Under the pieces are notes generated by a model. The model was not told the DNA's origin, ran no database searches, and worked only from the letters and a program-made list of their open reading frames with translations. From NCBI GenBank assembly GCA_003258405.1, contig QKPN01000003.1:372001-436000 (forward strand): a DNA stretch of 64,000 bases. The letters are read 5' to 3'. The translations under genes were made by a program, and so were the position numbers. Within the stretch, counting starts at the first letter, position 1; each line of letters begins with the position of its first letter. This document shows, one piece after another, positions 53,037 through 62,266 of the stretch. The DNA comes from Rhodobacteraceae bacterium DSL-40. Lineage in GTDB: Bacteria > Pseudomonadota > Alphaproteobacteria > Rhodobacterales > Rhodobacteraceae.

Positions 53037-53060
53037 TGCTGTCCTCCCTCGCAAGGTCGC

Positions 53061-53090
53061 GGGGCGCGGCGCCCCGGTCGGAGCCGGGGC
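53061..53090 (-). terminator. Overlapping GC-rich hairpins between secF and the Mth938 gene
   Basis: GCCCCGG (53071-53077) pairs with CCGGGGC (53084-53090), and alternatively GGGGCG (53061-53066) pairs with CGCCCC (53070-53075). The two are mutually exclusive. Partial termination or mRNA processing between the genes is plausible. Confidence 0.35.
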
Positions 53091-53107
53091 GCGCGGCAGG
53101 GACGCGC

Positions 53108-54067
53108 TCAGGCGTCCACGTTGGCGAACTTGGTACCTGCCGCGCCGCCGCCCGGCTTGCTCCAGTCCCGCTTGACGCCGAGCCGCAGCACGATGGCGCT
53201 CGCGACCCAGATCGAGGAATAGGTGCCGCTCAGCACCCCGAAGATCACCGCGAAGGCAAAGCCCCAGGTGACCGGGCCACCGAGCAGAAGCAGGGCAACG
53301 AGCGCGATGAGCGTCGTGCCGGAGGTGAGCACCGTGCGGCTGAGCGTCTCGTTGAGCGCGAGGTTCATCACGTCCTTGAGCGGCTTGGTCTTGTATTTGC
53401 GCAGGTTCTCGCGGACGCGGTCGAAGACCACCACCGTGTCGTTGATCGAGTAGCCGATGATCGTGAGGATCGCGGCGACGATCTGGAGGTTGAACTCGAA
53501 CTGCAGGAGCGAAAAGATCCCGACCGTCACGATGGCATCGTGAATGAGCGAGATCGCCGCCCCCACCGCGAACTGCCACTCGAAGCGCAGCCAGATGTAG
53601 AACATGATGGCGACCACCGCGAGCGCGACCGCGATGACGCCGGTCTGCACCAGCTCGCCCGAGACCTTGCCGCCGACACTGTCGACCTGGAGATACTGGA
53701 CGCCCGGATAGGCAGCATCGAGCGCGCCGCGCACGGTGGCAACGACCTGCGACTGGTCGGCCTCGCCGTTCGAGCCGATGCGCATCAGCACGACCTGGCC
53801 GCCATGGCCGCCCGAAGCCTCGGTGACGGCGACCGCGCCGAGATCGAGGCCATTCAGCAGCGTGCGATAGTCGCCGATTTCGTGGGTTTCGGGAAACTCG
53901 GCGAGGATCAGCGAGCCGCCGAGGAAATCGACGCCGAAGTTGAGCCCCCGCACCGGCAGCAGGATCAGGGTGCCGATCACGCCGATGATCGATACGGCGA
54001 GCCAGAAGCGCATCGGGCGGAAGAAATCGAGATTGGTCTCCTCGGGGACCAGGCGCAGGCGCATCAT
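53108..54067 (-). CDS. secF: Protein translocase subunit SecF
   Basis: A 319-aa inner-membrane protein that, with SecD, uses proton flow to pull exported proteins through SecYEG. Six membrane helices are seen, with the periplasmic P1 domain after the first. Motifs are NFGVDFLGGSLILAEF and SINDTVVVFDRVREN. Two ATGs (54067, 54064) are in tandem. A 25-codon reading frame lies between secD and secF. Confidence 0.97.
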   Translation of the reverse strand: MMRLRLVPEETNLDFFRPMRFWLAVSIIGVIGTLILLPVRGLNFGVDFLGGSLILAEFPETHEIGDYRTLLNGLDLGAVAVTEASGGHGGQVVLMRIGSNGEADQSQVVATVRGALDAAYPGVQYLQVDSVGGKVSGELVQTGVIAVALAVVAIMFYIWLRFEWQFAVGAAISLIHDAIVTVGIFSLLQFEFNLQIVAAILTIIGYSINDTVVVFDRVRENLRKYKTKPLKDVMNLALNETLSRTVLTSGTTLIALVALLLLGGPVTWGFAFAVIFGVLSGTYSSIWVASAIVLRLGVKRDWSKPGGGAAGTKFANVDA

Positions 54068-54070
54068 GAT

Positions 54071-54148
54071 CTATCGTCTCCCGCTGGCGGAGGGGCGCGC
54101 GGGCCCGCAGCGCGTTGCCGTGCTCGTCGTTGCCTTGGTCATCGTCAT
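54071..54148 (-). other. Possible 25-codon reading frame between secD and secF
   Basis: The ATG at 54148 overlaps the secD stop (ATGA). The frame is basic, Thr/Ser-rich in its first half and ends ASGRR-stop. The secF ribosome site GGGAGA lies within its last codons. It may simply be spacer. If translated, it would couple secF initiation to secD. Confidence 0.2.
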
Positions 54149-55812
54149 AGCGCGAGCACCTTCGGGCGCCGCCGGTCGAACCAGCCCGTGATCATCATGC
54201 GGGTGACGAAGACGGCGGTAAAGACCGAGCAGAGGAGGCCGAGGGCCAGCGTCACGCCGAAGCCGCGGACAGGACCGGCGCCGATCGCATAGAGGATCAC
54301 CGCGACGATGAGCGTGGTGAGGTTGCCGTCGAGGATCGAGGAGAAGGCTTTCTCGAAGCCGAGCTCGATTGCCCGTGCGGGCCCCCGCCCGGACCTCGCT
54401 TCCTCGCGGATGCGTTCGAAGATCAGCACGTTGGCGTCCACCGCCATGCCGATCGTGAGCACGAGGCCCGCGATGCCCGGCATGGTGAGCGTGGCGCCGA
54501 GCAGGGTCATGAGCGCGAGGATCAGCACGATGTTGGTGACGAGCGCGATCGAGGCGAAGACCCCGAAGAGCCCGTAACTCGCGATGATGAAGGCGATGAT
54601 GGCGACGGCGGCGACCGCCGCGGCGATCTCGCCCGACTCGATCGAGTCGCGCCCGAGCTCCGGGCCGACCGTGCGCTGCTCGAGCACCTTGATCTCGGCG
54701 GGAAGCGCACCGGCGCGCAGCAGCACCGCGAGGCGGTTCGATTCCTCGGGCGAGAAATTGCCGGTGATGATCCCCGATCCACCCGCGATATGGGTCTGGA
54801 TGACCGGCGCGGAGATCACCTCGCCGTCGAGCACGATCGCGAAGGGTTCACCGATATGATCGGCCGTGAAGCGGCCGAAGGCGGCGCCGCCGCTGGCGTT
54901 GAAGCGGAAGCTCACCGCCGGGCGGCCGTTCTGGTCGAAGCTTGGCTGGGCATCGACGAGCTGCTCGCCGGTGACCACTGCGCGACGTTCGAGCACGTAG
55001 TAGAGCCCGTCGGTGTCCATCGCCGGATAGAGCACCTCGTCGAGGCCGGGTTCGGTGTCGGGGTTATCGGTGCGCGAGACGACGGCATGGAAGGACAGCC
55101 GCGCCGTCTGGCCGATGACCTTCAGGAGCTCCTCGGCGGAGCCGATGCCGGGGACCTGGACAAGGATGCGGTCGCTGCCCTGGCGCTGGATCGTCGGTTC
55201 CCGCGTGCCGGTCTCGTCGACGCGGCGGCGGATGATCTCGAGGCTCTGCTGGAGCGTGCGTTCGTCGATCGCGGCGCGCTCGGCGTCCGAAAGGGTCACG
55301 ACGATGCGGTCCCCGTCGGCATTCGCCTCGAAATCGCGCGAGCCGGCGCCGGTGAAGGAGAGCACCGGCTGCGAGGCCGCGCGCACCGCGTCGAGCGCCG
55401 CGCTCATCGCCTGCGGGTTGCCGATGCGGATCTCCAGCTCGTCGGGCTTGCTCTCGAGCCGGCGCACGGTGCCGATCTCGTCGCGCTTGTCGCGCAGCGC
55501 GTCGCGCAGGACGGGCCAGAGGCTCTCCATGCGCTCGGCATAGACGTCCGAGGTCTGGACCTCGACGAGCACATGCGCGCCGCCCCGAAGGTCGAGCCCA
55601 AGATTGACGAGACCCGAGGGCAGATAGGAGGGCCAGGCGGCCGCATCCGCCTCGAGTTCGGGCGTGGGCTGGGCCCCCTGCTCGAGCGCGAGCCGGGCGT
55701 CATTGGCGCGCTCGACCCGGTTGTAGAACAGGTTCGGAAAGGCGGTGGCGAGGCCGGCCAGGCAGACGAGAAGAATGGCCAGTCGCTTCCAGAGCGGGAA
55801 TTGCAGCATCAA
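54145..55812 (-). CDS. secD: Protein translocase subunit SecD
   Basis: A 555-aa six-helix partner of SecF. The first helix (LAILLVCLAGLATAFPNLF) is followed by VNLGLDLRGGAHVLVEV and a large periplasmic domain. The C-terminal membrane half has GMAVDANVLIFERIREE and FTAVFVTRMM. The conserved Asp of the proton path (LDLRGG region) is present. It lies 57 bp after yajC in the usual yajC-secD-secF order. Confidence 0.97.
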   Translation of the reverse strand: MMLQFPLWKRLAILLVCLAGLATAFPNLFYNRVERANDARLALEQGAQPTPELEADAAAWPSYLPSGLVNLGLDLRGGAHVLVEVQTSDVYAERMESLWPVLRDALRDKRDEIGTVRRLESKPDELEIRIGNPQAMSAALDAVRAASQPVLSFTGAGSRDFEANADGDRIVVTLSDAERAAIDERTLQQSLEIIRRRVDETGTREPTIQRQGSDRILVQVPGIGSAEELLKVIGQTARLSFHAVVSRTDNPDTEPGLDEVLYPAMDTDGLYYVLERRAVVTGEQLVDAQPSFDQNGRPAVSFRFNASGGAAFGRFTADHIGEPFAIVLDGEVISAPVIQTHIAGGSGIITGNFSPEESNRLAVLLRAGALPAEIKVLEQRTVGPELGRDSIESGEIAAAVAAVAIIAFIIASYGLFGVFASIALVTNIVLILALMTLLGATLTMPGIAGLVLTIGMAVDANVLIFERIREEARSGRGPARAIELGFEKAFSSILDGNLTTLIVAVILYAIGAGPVRGFGVTLALGLLCSVFTAVFVTRMMITGWFDRRRPKVLAL

Positions 55813-55869
55813 GGGGTCCTATTCCCAGCGCAGGGCGCCCGGATCCGGCGCCCCGCGACACGGCGCGCG

Positions 55870-56196
55870 TCAGCCCTCGGCGGGCTCGGTCTTGCTCAGA
55901 ACCTGGCTGATCGTCGGCCGCACGACCTTGACCTTCACGTTGGGCGCGATCTCGAGCTCGACCTCGTTGTCGGCGACCTTGGTCACCTTGCCGATGAGGC
56001 CGCCCGAGGTGACGACCTGGTCGCCGCGGCGCAGGGCCGCAACCATGGCCTTGTGCTCCTTCACCTTCTTCTGCTGCGGGCGGATCATCAGGAAATACAT
56101 GATGACGAAGATGAGCAGGATCGGCACGAAGCTGATCAGTCCTCCGGCGCCGGCGGGCGCCCCCGCGGCTTGCGCAAATGCAGGTGTTGCGAACAT
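55870..56196 (-). CDS. yajC: Preprotein translocase subunit YajC
   Basis: A 108-aa single-span protein of the Sec holotranslocon. The N-terminus MFATPAFAQAAGAPAGAGG precedes the membrane helix ISFVPILLIFVIMYFLMIRP. The soluble tail QQKKVKEHKAMVAALRRGD and VVTSGGLIGKVTKV are family hallmarks. It heads the yajC-secD-secF-Mth938 operon. A longer open frame upstream is not expected to be coding. Confidence 0.95.
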   Translation of the reverse strand: MFATPAFAQAAGAPAGAGGLISFVPILLIFVIMYFLMIRPQQKKVKEHKAMVAALRRGDQVVTSGGLIGKVTKVADNEVELEIAPNVKVKVVRPTISQVLSKTEPAEG

Positions 56197-56477
56197 GAAT
56201 GGCCCTTCCGCTTGTCGCGGGGCCGGGGCCCCGTCTGGTTCCAGTTCGGGCCGCCCTCGCCGCCCGCAAAATCGCGCGGACACTACCGTCCGCCTCTGCC
56301 AATGGCAAGGCACGGCGGCCCGGGCGCTCTTGCGCCATGCGAGGGCCCGGGATCGCCACGTTTCCGCCTGCATCCGCAGGTTTTTCCGATCGGGTGTGAT
56401 GGCCGTCACAGTGGCTCTCCGGTACGGCGCGGTAAAGTTTCTGTTCAAATACCGGTTTCGAGGTATCAGGACGGCCG

Positions 56478-57080
56478 ATGACGCAACTGCAGGGACCAGC
56501 TGGAGAGGCGGTCGCGCGGGGAACACCCCCCGGCGCACTCTTCTGGCCCGTGGGCGCGATCGAGGCCGAGGCGATCGAGGGTGTCGCAAGCCGGCTGCGC
56601 GGGCCACGGGATCTGCTCTGCATCCTCCGCAACACCACCGAGTATGACATCGAGGTTGACTGGCATCTCGGCCATGGCCGCTACGAGGGGCGCGCGGGTG
56701 ACATCGTGCTTCCCGCCCGCGGGCTTGCTGCCACGCGCCCGGCCGCGCTCTACGCCCCCGGCTTTGCCGCCGGGGATGGGGGGTGCAATGTCGTGCTGGT
56801 CATTTCGCCGCGCCGGACCGGCTGCCGCATGGAGCGGCGCTTCGGCCTGCTGGTGGCAACCCCGCCGGGACCGGACGGCGCCGCGGATCACCTGGGCTTC
56901 AGCCCGCTCGATCCGGCGACCGTCGAGCCCAAACGCGCGCTCTTCGCGCTCAATGCGGTGACCGAGCGCCACCGGCGCGCGGCCGGTGTCTTCAGCGCGC
57001 GCCTCGGCCCCTCCTGCCGCATGATCGCGGTGCTCGAGGGGCTCGCGCCCGTCCGCTGCTGGGTGCATTTCCTGCCCTGA
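56478..57080 (+). CDS. Unknown protein
   Basis: A 200-aa protein that I do not recognise. It has no signal peptide or membrane segment. The middle is strand-rich (DLLCILRNTTEYDIEVDWHL) and the second half has a helix around LNAVTERHRRAAGVF. Five cysteines occur, without metal-site spacing. The plus-strand start is separated from the divergent yajC by a 281-bp gap with no gene. It is convergent with the pirin gene, and its stop lies within a CCTGCC/GGCAGG hairpin. Confidence 0.7.
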   Translation: MTQLQGPAGEAVARGTPPGALFWPVGAIEAEAIEGVASRLRGPRDLLCILRNTTEYDIEVDWHLGHGRYEGRAGDIVLPARGLAATRPAALYAPGFAAGDGGCNVVLVISPRRTGCRMERRFGLLVATPPGPDGAADHLGFSPLDPATVEPKRALFALNAVTERHRRAAGVFSARLGPSCRMIAVLEGLAPVRCWVHFLP

Positions 57081-57086
57081 GGCAGG
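57071..57086 (+). terminator. Hairpin across the stop codon of the unknown gene
   Basis: CCTGCC (57071-57076) and GGCAGG (57081-57086) flank CTGA, which contains the TGA stop. The pirin gene ends 13 bp further on the other strand. No T-run is present. Confidence 0.35.
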
Positions 57087-57098
57087 CGGCCTCCGGCG

Positions 57099-58010
57099 TC
57101 AGGCGCTCTCGCGGATGAAGGTCCCTGCCTGAAGGTCGCGCATGGCGCGGATCAGCTCCTCGCGGGTGTTCATCACGATCGGGCCGTGCCAGGCCACCGG
57201 CTCCTGCAGCGGACGGCCCGTCACCAGCAGGAAGCGCATGCCCTCGGGCCCGGCCTCGACGCGCACCGAATCGCCGGTGTCGAAGCGCACCAGGGTGCGG
57301 TTGCCGGTCAGGTCACGGATGTTGAGCTCCTCGCCCCGGAACTCCTTTTCCACCCGCACGCCAACGGGGTTCGAGGCATCGCGGAACCGGCCCGAGCCTG
57401 CGAAGACATAGGCGAAGGCGCTGGCGTAGGTATCGACCGGCAGGGTCTTCACCACATTGGGTGGCACCGAGACGTCGATATACATCGGCTCGGCCGCGAT
57501 CCCGTCCACCGGCCCCGTCTTGCCCCAGAAGCTGCCCACGACGATGCGCACGCGGGTGCCGTCATCGTCGATGATCTCGGGAATGTCGCCGCCCTGGATG
57601 TCCTGGTAGCGCGGGCGGGTCATCTTGAGCGAGGAAGGCAGGTTCGCCCAGAGCTGGAAGCCGTGCATCTGGCCCTTCGCGTTTCCGCGCGGCATTTCCT
57701 GGTGCATGATGCCCGAGCCCGCGGTCATCCACTGGACCGAGCCCGCCCCGAGCAGGCCACGATTGCCGAGGCTGTCGGAATGCTCCACCTCGCCCTCGAG
57801 CACATAGGTTATGGTCTCGATGCCGCGATGCGGATGCCAGGGAAACCCGGCCCTGTAGCGGGCAGGATCGTCATTGCGGAAATCGTCGAGGAGCAGGAAC
57901 GGATCGCTCTCCGCCGGATCGCCGAATCCGAAGACCCGGTGCAGGTGCACGCCCGCCCCTTCCGTGGTCGGCATGGCGCGGCTTTCGCTCTTCACGGCTC
58001 TGAAAGACAT
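57099..58010 (-). CDS. Pirin-family bicupin protein
   Basis: A 303-aa protein with the pirin N-terminal cupin: DPFLLLDDF, FPWHPHRGIETITYVLEGEVEHSDSLG (metal-binding His/Glu residues), GSVQWMTAGSGIMHQEMP. A second cupin follows. Bacterial pirins can be quercetinase-like dioxygenases or redox-sensing regulators. The ATG at 58010 is chosen since the upstream codons read through promoter DNA. It is divergent from the TPR-sulfotransferase gene, 181 bp away. Confidence 0.95.
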   Translation of the reverse strand: MSFRAVKSESRAMPTTEGAGVHLHRVFGFGDPAESDPFLLLDDFRNDDPARYRAGFPWHPHRGIETITYVLEGEVEHSDSLGNRGLLGAGSVQWMTAGSGIMHQEMPRGNAKGQMHGFQLWANLPSSLKMTRPRYQDIQGGDIPEIIDDDGTRVRIVVGSFWGKTGPVDGIAAEPMYIDVSVPPNVVKTLPVDTYASAFAYVFAGSGRFRDASNPVGVRVEKEFRGEELNIRDLTGNRTLVRFDTGDSVRVEAGPEGMRFLLVTGRPLQEPVAWHGPIVMNTREELIRAMRDLQAGTFIRESA

Positions 58011-58191
58011 GTCGCATCTCCCGTCATTTGCTTGCCGCAAAGATAACCCCGGCCACTCCGGAGACAACGAGCCCGCAACTCGACAGATTGTTTCCAATCA
58101 AACGCCACCACACGCCGAGCATTCGGAATTTGGAAACCCTTTGCGCGGAGACCTTGGGGCCTGAGCACCAGCAGAACGCGAGGACCGGGCC

Positions 58192-60057
58192 ATGACGGGC
58201 AAGCCGCAATCGATCGACCGCACGCTGTCCCGGGCGAAAACGCACGCGCGGAAGGGCGATCTCGCCGAGGCCGAGGCACTCTATCGCGACGTGCTGGCGC
58301 GCTTTCCGCAGAACCAGCGCGCGCTCAGCGGCCTGCGCGAGATCACCAGCGAGGTGCTCGACCACAAACGCAGCGCGCTGAAGCGCCGGGCCCGGCCCAC
58401 CGCCGAGGGGCCCGATCCGGCGCGCTCGGCCTGCATCCGCGGCCAGAAGCTGCTCGCGGGCGGCGACGCGGCGGGGGCGGAGGCGGCCTATGCCGAAGCC
58501 ATCGCCGCGGATCCCGCCTGCGCCGAGGCCCATGGCGGGCGGAGCGCGGCGCTGCGCCAGCTCGGCCGCACCGCCGAGGCCGCGGATTGCGCGCGCCAGG
58601 CGATCCTCCTCAAGCCCTCCCTGCCAATGGCTCATGTCAATCTCGGCTGCGCGCTTGTCGCGCTCGACCAGCCGCAGGACGCGCTCACTTCCTTCGCCGC
58701 GGCGATGAAGCTCAACCCGGACTACGCCGAGACCTATGTGAACACCGCCGAGGCGCTGATGATGCTCGGCAAGCACGAAGAGGCGCTCTCGAGCTATGAC
58801 ATCGCGCTGAAGCTCAGCCCGGAGGCGCCGGAGATTCACAACAAGCTCGGCGCCGCCCTCTATGCGATGGGCCGGCATGCCGAGGCGCTCGTGGCGCTCG
58901 AGGCCGCCCGGAGCCGCGCGCCGGAGGCCTCGGCCGTCCAGAACAACATCGGGGCAGTGCTGGGGGCGATGGGCGATCGCAAGTCCGCCGCCGGGCATTT
59001 CGCCCGCGCCATCGCGCTCAGACCCGACTACGCGGAGGCCCATTTCAATCTCTGCAATCACCGCAAGCACGAGGCAAACGATCCGCATCTCGACGAGATG
59101 CGGGCGCTGCTCGCGCGCAAGGACCTGCCCGCCCTCGACCGCATCTTCCTCGACTTCGGTCTCGGCAAGGCGCTCGAGGACGCAGGGCTCTGGGAGGAAA
59201 GCTTCGCGCGCTACCAGGAAGGCAACAGGCTGCGGAAACGCGAATCGGGCTACAGCTTCCGCACCGATCTCGCGCTCTTTTCCCGCATTCGCGCGGCTTT
59301 CCCCGAGGCCGGGCCGCCGGCGATCCCGGAGCGCCCCGGCGACGGCCCCCGCCCCGTCTTCGTGCTCGGGATGCCGCGCTCGGGCACCTCGCTCATCGAG
59401 CAGATCCTCGCCAGCCACGGCAGCGTCCATGGTGCGGGAGAACTCGAATTCATGGCCCGGGCCGCCGGGCGCGCGCTCGGCCTCGAGGGTGCGAGCCTCG
59501 ACGGGCCGGTCACGGCCGAGCAGCTCTGCCTTGTCCGCGACGAATACCGCGCCGAGCTGGCAAAGCTCGGGATTGCCCGGCCCGTCGTGGTCGACAAGAT
59601 GCCGCTCAACTTCCGCTTCGTGGGCTTCATCGCCGCCGCGCTGCCCGAGGCGCGCATCATCCATGTCGAGCGCGATCCGGTCGCGACCTGCTGGTCGATC
59701 TTCAAGCACCGCTTCACCAGCCGGGGTAACGGCTATGCCTACGACCTCGAGGATCTCGGGCGCTACTTCCGCCTCTACCGCGCGCTGATGGCCTTCTGGC
59801 ACCAGCGCTTCCCCGGCCGGATCCTCGATGTGAACTACGAGCACCTGACGGAGAACCAGGAGGCAGACAGCCGCCGGATGATCGCGCATGCCGGGCTCGA
59901 CTGGGAGGACGCCTGCCTCGACTTCCACCAGACCCGGCGGGCGGTGATGACGGCGAGTGCCGCACAGGTGCGTCGCAAGATGTATCGCGGCAGCTCGGAG
60001 GCCTGGCACAATTACGAGCCCTGGCTCGGGCCGCTCAGGGCGGCGCTCGCGGACTGA
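58192..60057 (+). CDS. TPR-repeat protein with C-terminal sulfotransferase domain
   Basis: The protein has 621 aa. Residues about 10-290 are a TPR array (about seven to eight units, e.g. GDLAEAEALYRDVLARFP, AHVNLGCALVALDQPQDAL, ETYVNTAEALMMLGKHEEAL). From about 385 is a sulfotransferase with the PAPS-binding loop GMPRSGTSLIEQILASH and 3'-phosphate motif HVERDPVATCWSIF. It could sulfate a protein or glycan held by the TPRs. No signal peptide is present, so it acts in the cytoplasm. The acceptor is unknown. It appears monocistronic. Confidence 0.93.
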   Translation: MTGKPQSIDRTLSRAKTHARKGDLAEAEALYRDVLARFPQNQRALSGLREITSEVLDHKRSALKRRARPTAEGPDPARSACIRGQKLLAGGDAAGAEAAYAEAIAADPACAEAHGGRSAALRQLGRTAEAADCARQAILLKPSLPMAHVNLGCALVALDQPQDALTSFAAAMKLNPDYAETYVNTAEALMMLGKHEEALSSYDIALKLSPEAPEIHNKLGAALYAMGRHAEALVALEAARSRAPEASAVQNNIGAVLGAMGDRKSAAGHFARAIALRPDYAEAHFNLCNHRKHEANDPHLDEMRALLARKDLPALDRIFLDFGLGKALEDAGLWEESFARYQEGNRLRKRESGYSFRTDLALFSRIRAAFPEAGPPAIPERPGDGPRPVFVLGMPRSGTSLIEQILASHGSVHGAGELEFMARAAGRALGLEGASLDGPVTAEQLCLVRDEYRAELAKLGIARPVVVDKMPLNFRFVGFIAAALPEARIIHVERDPVATCWSIFKHRFTSRGNGYAYDLEDLGRYFRLYRALMAFWHQRFPGRILDVNYEHLTENQEADSRRMIAHAGLDWEDACLDFHQTRRAVMTASAAQVRRKMYRGSSEAWHNYEPWLGPLRAALAD

Positions 60058-60144
60058 GGCGGCCGACGTCCGCCCGGCCCGCGCCCGCCTTTCCCCGCGG
60101 CAGGAGAATCCGCTAGGATCGCGCGCAGCAAACGGGAGGAAAGC

Positions 60145-61110
60145 ATGGCCGTCTCACCCATCCGCTGGGGTATTCTCGGCGCGGCGAAGATCGCGCGCGA
60201 ATTCGTCTGTCCCGCGCTCCACAAGAGCAGCCGGGGCGAGGTTGCCGCCGTGGCGAGCCGGGATGCCGCACGCGCCGCGGCGCTGGCGGCACGCTATGAC
60301 GCCCGCAGCTTCGGAAGCTACGACGCGCTGCTCGCCGATCCCGACATCGACGCCGTCTACATCCCGCTCCACAACGCCGCCCATGTGGAATGGACCCTGA
60401 AGAGCCTCGAGGCGGGCAAGCACGTGCTTTGCGAGAAGCCGATCGCGCTCCGCGCCGAGGAGATCGACAGCATCATCGCCGCGCGCGACCGCACCGGGCT
60501 CTTCGCGGCGGAGGGCTTCATGGTGACCCACCACCCGCAGTGGCGCTGCGTGCGGGAGCTGCTGGCCGAGGGCGCGATCGGGCGGCTGCGCCATGTGCAG
60601 GGCGCTTTCAGCTTCTTCAATGACGACGCGGAGAATGTCCGCAACCAGGCCGATCTCGCCGGGGGCGCGCTGCGCGACATTGGCGTCTATCCCTGCATCG
60701 TCACCCGCTTCGTCACCGGGGCCGAGCCCGAGAGCGTCACCGCCTCGGTCGACTGGGAAAACGGCATCGACGCCACCGCCCGCGTCGCCGCCGTCTTCCC
60801 GGAGTTCCACATGGACTTCTACATCTCGATGCGCATGGCGCCGCGCCAGCTCATGACCTTCCATGGCGAGACGGGATGGCTCTCGGTGCATGCGCCCTTC
60901 AATGCCGAGGTCTACGGCCCCGTGATCGTCGAGCTGCGCTCTGCCGATGGCAGCACCCGGCGCGAACGCTTCGACCGGGCGGAGCAGTATCACCTCCAGG
61001 CCGATGCGGTGCATGCCGCGATCCTCGACGGCGCCAGCTATCCCTGCCCGCTCGAGTTCTCGCGCGGCAACCAGCGCATGATCGACATGATCTACGACGC
61101 CGCCGGCTGA
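60145..61110 (+). CDS. Gfo/Idh/MocA-family NAD(P)-dependent oxidoreductase
   Basis: A 321-aa enzyme. The Rossmann start IRWGILGAAKIAREFVCPAL, the nucleotide/catalytic motif GKHVLCEKPIAL with Lys, and GGALRDIGVYPCIVTRFVTG with the second catalytic site match the family. Close relatives act on sugars or inositols, and the substrate is not assignable. The ATG at 60145 has GGGAGGAAAG in front. Confidence 0.94.
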   Translation: MAVSPIRWGILGAAKIAREFVCPALHKSSRGEVAAVASRDAARAAALAARYDARSFGSYDALLADPDIDAVYIPLHNAAHVEWTLKSLEAGKHVLCEKPIALRAEEIDSIIAARDRTGLFAAEGFMVTHHPQWRCVRELLAEGAIGRLRHVQGAFSFFNDDAENVRNQADLAGGALRDIGVYPCIVTRFVTGAEPESVTASVDWENGIDATARVAAVFPEFHMDFYISMRMAPRQLMTFHGETGWLSVHAPFNAEVYGPVIVELRSADGSTRRERFDRAEQYHLQADAVHAAILDGASYPCPLEFSRGNQRMIDMIYDAAG

Positions 61111-61123
61111 CCGCCCGCGCCGC

Positions 61124-61396
61124 TCAGCTCCCGGAGCGGGCGGCGGCCACGCGCTCGAGCAGGCGGAGAAGAAGCAGGTTGACGGCCGGCGCCAGCGCCG
61201 CGGCGGCTGGCCATGCGCCTTCCGGCAGATGGTCGATCCAGCGCACCCAGGGCTGGCCGAGCAGGATGAGGTAGACCCCCGAGAGCGGATCGCGCGCGAC
61301 GCCCGCAATTCCATAGGTGCCAAGCAGGAAGACGATCAGCGCCAAGGCGTAGAGCCCGACGAAGACCCACAGCACTCCCCGCAGAAATCGTGACAT
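61124..61396 (-). CDS. Small membrane protein of unknown function
   Basis: A 90-aa protein with two to three hydrophobic segments (FLRGVLWVFVGLYALALIVF at the start, YGIAGVARDPLSGVYLILLG, then PAAAALAPAVNLLLLRLLE) and a basic C-terminus. I recognise no family. It is convergent with the Gfo/Idh gene, with 13 bp between stops. Confidence 0.75.
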   Translation of the reverse strand: MSRFLRGVLWVFVGLYALALIVFLLGTYGIAGVARDPLSGVYLILLGQPWVRWIDHLPEGAWPAAAALAPAVNLLLLRLLERVAAARSGS

Positions 61397-61553
61397 TCCT
61401 GCCCTCCCGGCAAGTTGTTTTCAGCTTAGCGCAAGGAATATTGCATACTCCTTGGACATTCGGGCCGCGAATCGTGCGCCGCAGGCCCCGCACGCCAAAA
61501 TGGCGTCTTGTATATCAACGAGTATTGCCCGATCCTGAGAAGGGGCTTTTGAC

Positions 61554-62249
61554 ATGCGCAGACTGTTTCACCTGCCTGGCCTCTTGGCCATGGGATTTGC
61601 CGTCACCGGTTGCATGATGGAGACCGGAACGGTCGAGGAGGTGCCGCCACCAAGCCGCGCCGTGACCGCCGCTGCGCCCGTGGTGCAGCCGCTTGCACCG
61701 GTGCTTGATGCGGCGACCCTCGCCCATTACGCGGCACTGCCGGACGGCAGTCGCACCGTGCCCGCAATCGACGTGACGAAATACCACCCGGCCCTGCTGC
61801 GCAACGAGGTGGCTTTCGAGACGGCCGAGGCGCCGGGCTCCGTCGTGATCGATACCAAGGGGCCGTTTCTCTACTACATCGAGGGCGAAGGCCGGGCGAC
61901 GCGCTACGGCATCGCAGTGGGCCGCGAGGGCTTCGGCTGGACCGGTCAGGGCGTCATCGCCCGGAGCGCACGCTGGCCGACCTGGACGCCGCCCCCCGAA
62001 ATGATCGCCCGCGACCCGAGCCTCGAACGCTGGCGCGAGGGACAGCCCGGCGGCGTCAACAACCCGCTCGGCGCCCGCGCCCTCTACATCTACTTCGACG
62101 GCCACGACTCGGGCTACCGCATCCACGGCACCAACCATCCGGGCAGCATCGGCTATGCCGCCTCCTCGGGCTGCTTCCGCATGCTGAACCAGGACGTGAT
62201 CGAGCTCCAGAGCCGGGTGCAACCGGGCGCGCATGTCGTCGTGATGTAA
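61554..62249 (+). CDS. L,D-transpeptidase (YkuD/ErfK) lipoprotein
   Basis: A 231-aa envelope enzyme. The lipoprotein signal ends FAVTGC with acylated C20. The YkuD domain (about 95-231) has YRIHGTNHPGSIGYAASSGCFRM, with the catalytic His and Cys of the family. It cross-links peptidoglycan through diaminopimelate or attaches lipoproteins. Consistent with this, murE here is of the diaminopimelate type. Confidence 0.94.
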   Translation: MRRLFHLPGLLAMGFAVTGCMMETGTVEEVPPPSRAVTAAAPVVQPLAPVLDAATLAHYAALPDGSRTVPAIDVTKYHPALLRNEVAFETAEAPGSVVIDTKGPFLYYIEGEGRATRYGIAVGREGFGWTGQGVIARSARWPTWTPPPEMIARDPSLERWREGQPGGVNNPLGARALYIYFDGHDSGYRIHGTNHPGSIGYAASSGCFRMLNQDVIELQSRVQPGAHVVVM

Positions 62250-62266
62250 GCCCGGCGCGCCGCCCG

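Noticed and set aside
57076-57103. CCTGA...TCAGG and GCTGA...TCAGC pairs at several convergent gene ends as a special signal
   Set aside because: Two opposing TGA stops always read TGA...TCA, so one or two extra matching bases are expected by chance. Only the 22-bp polA case and clear stems were kept.
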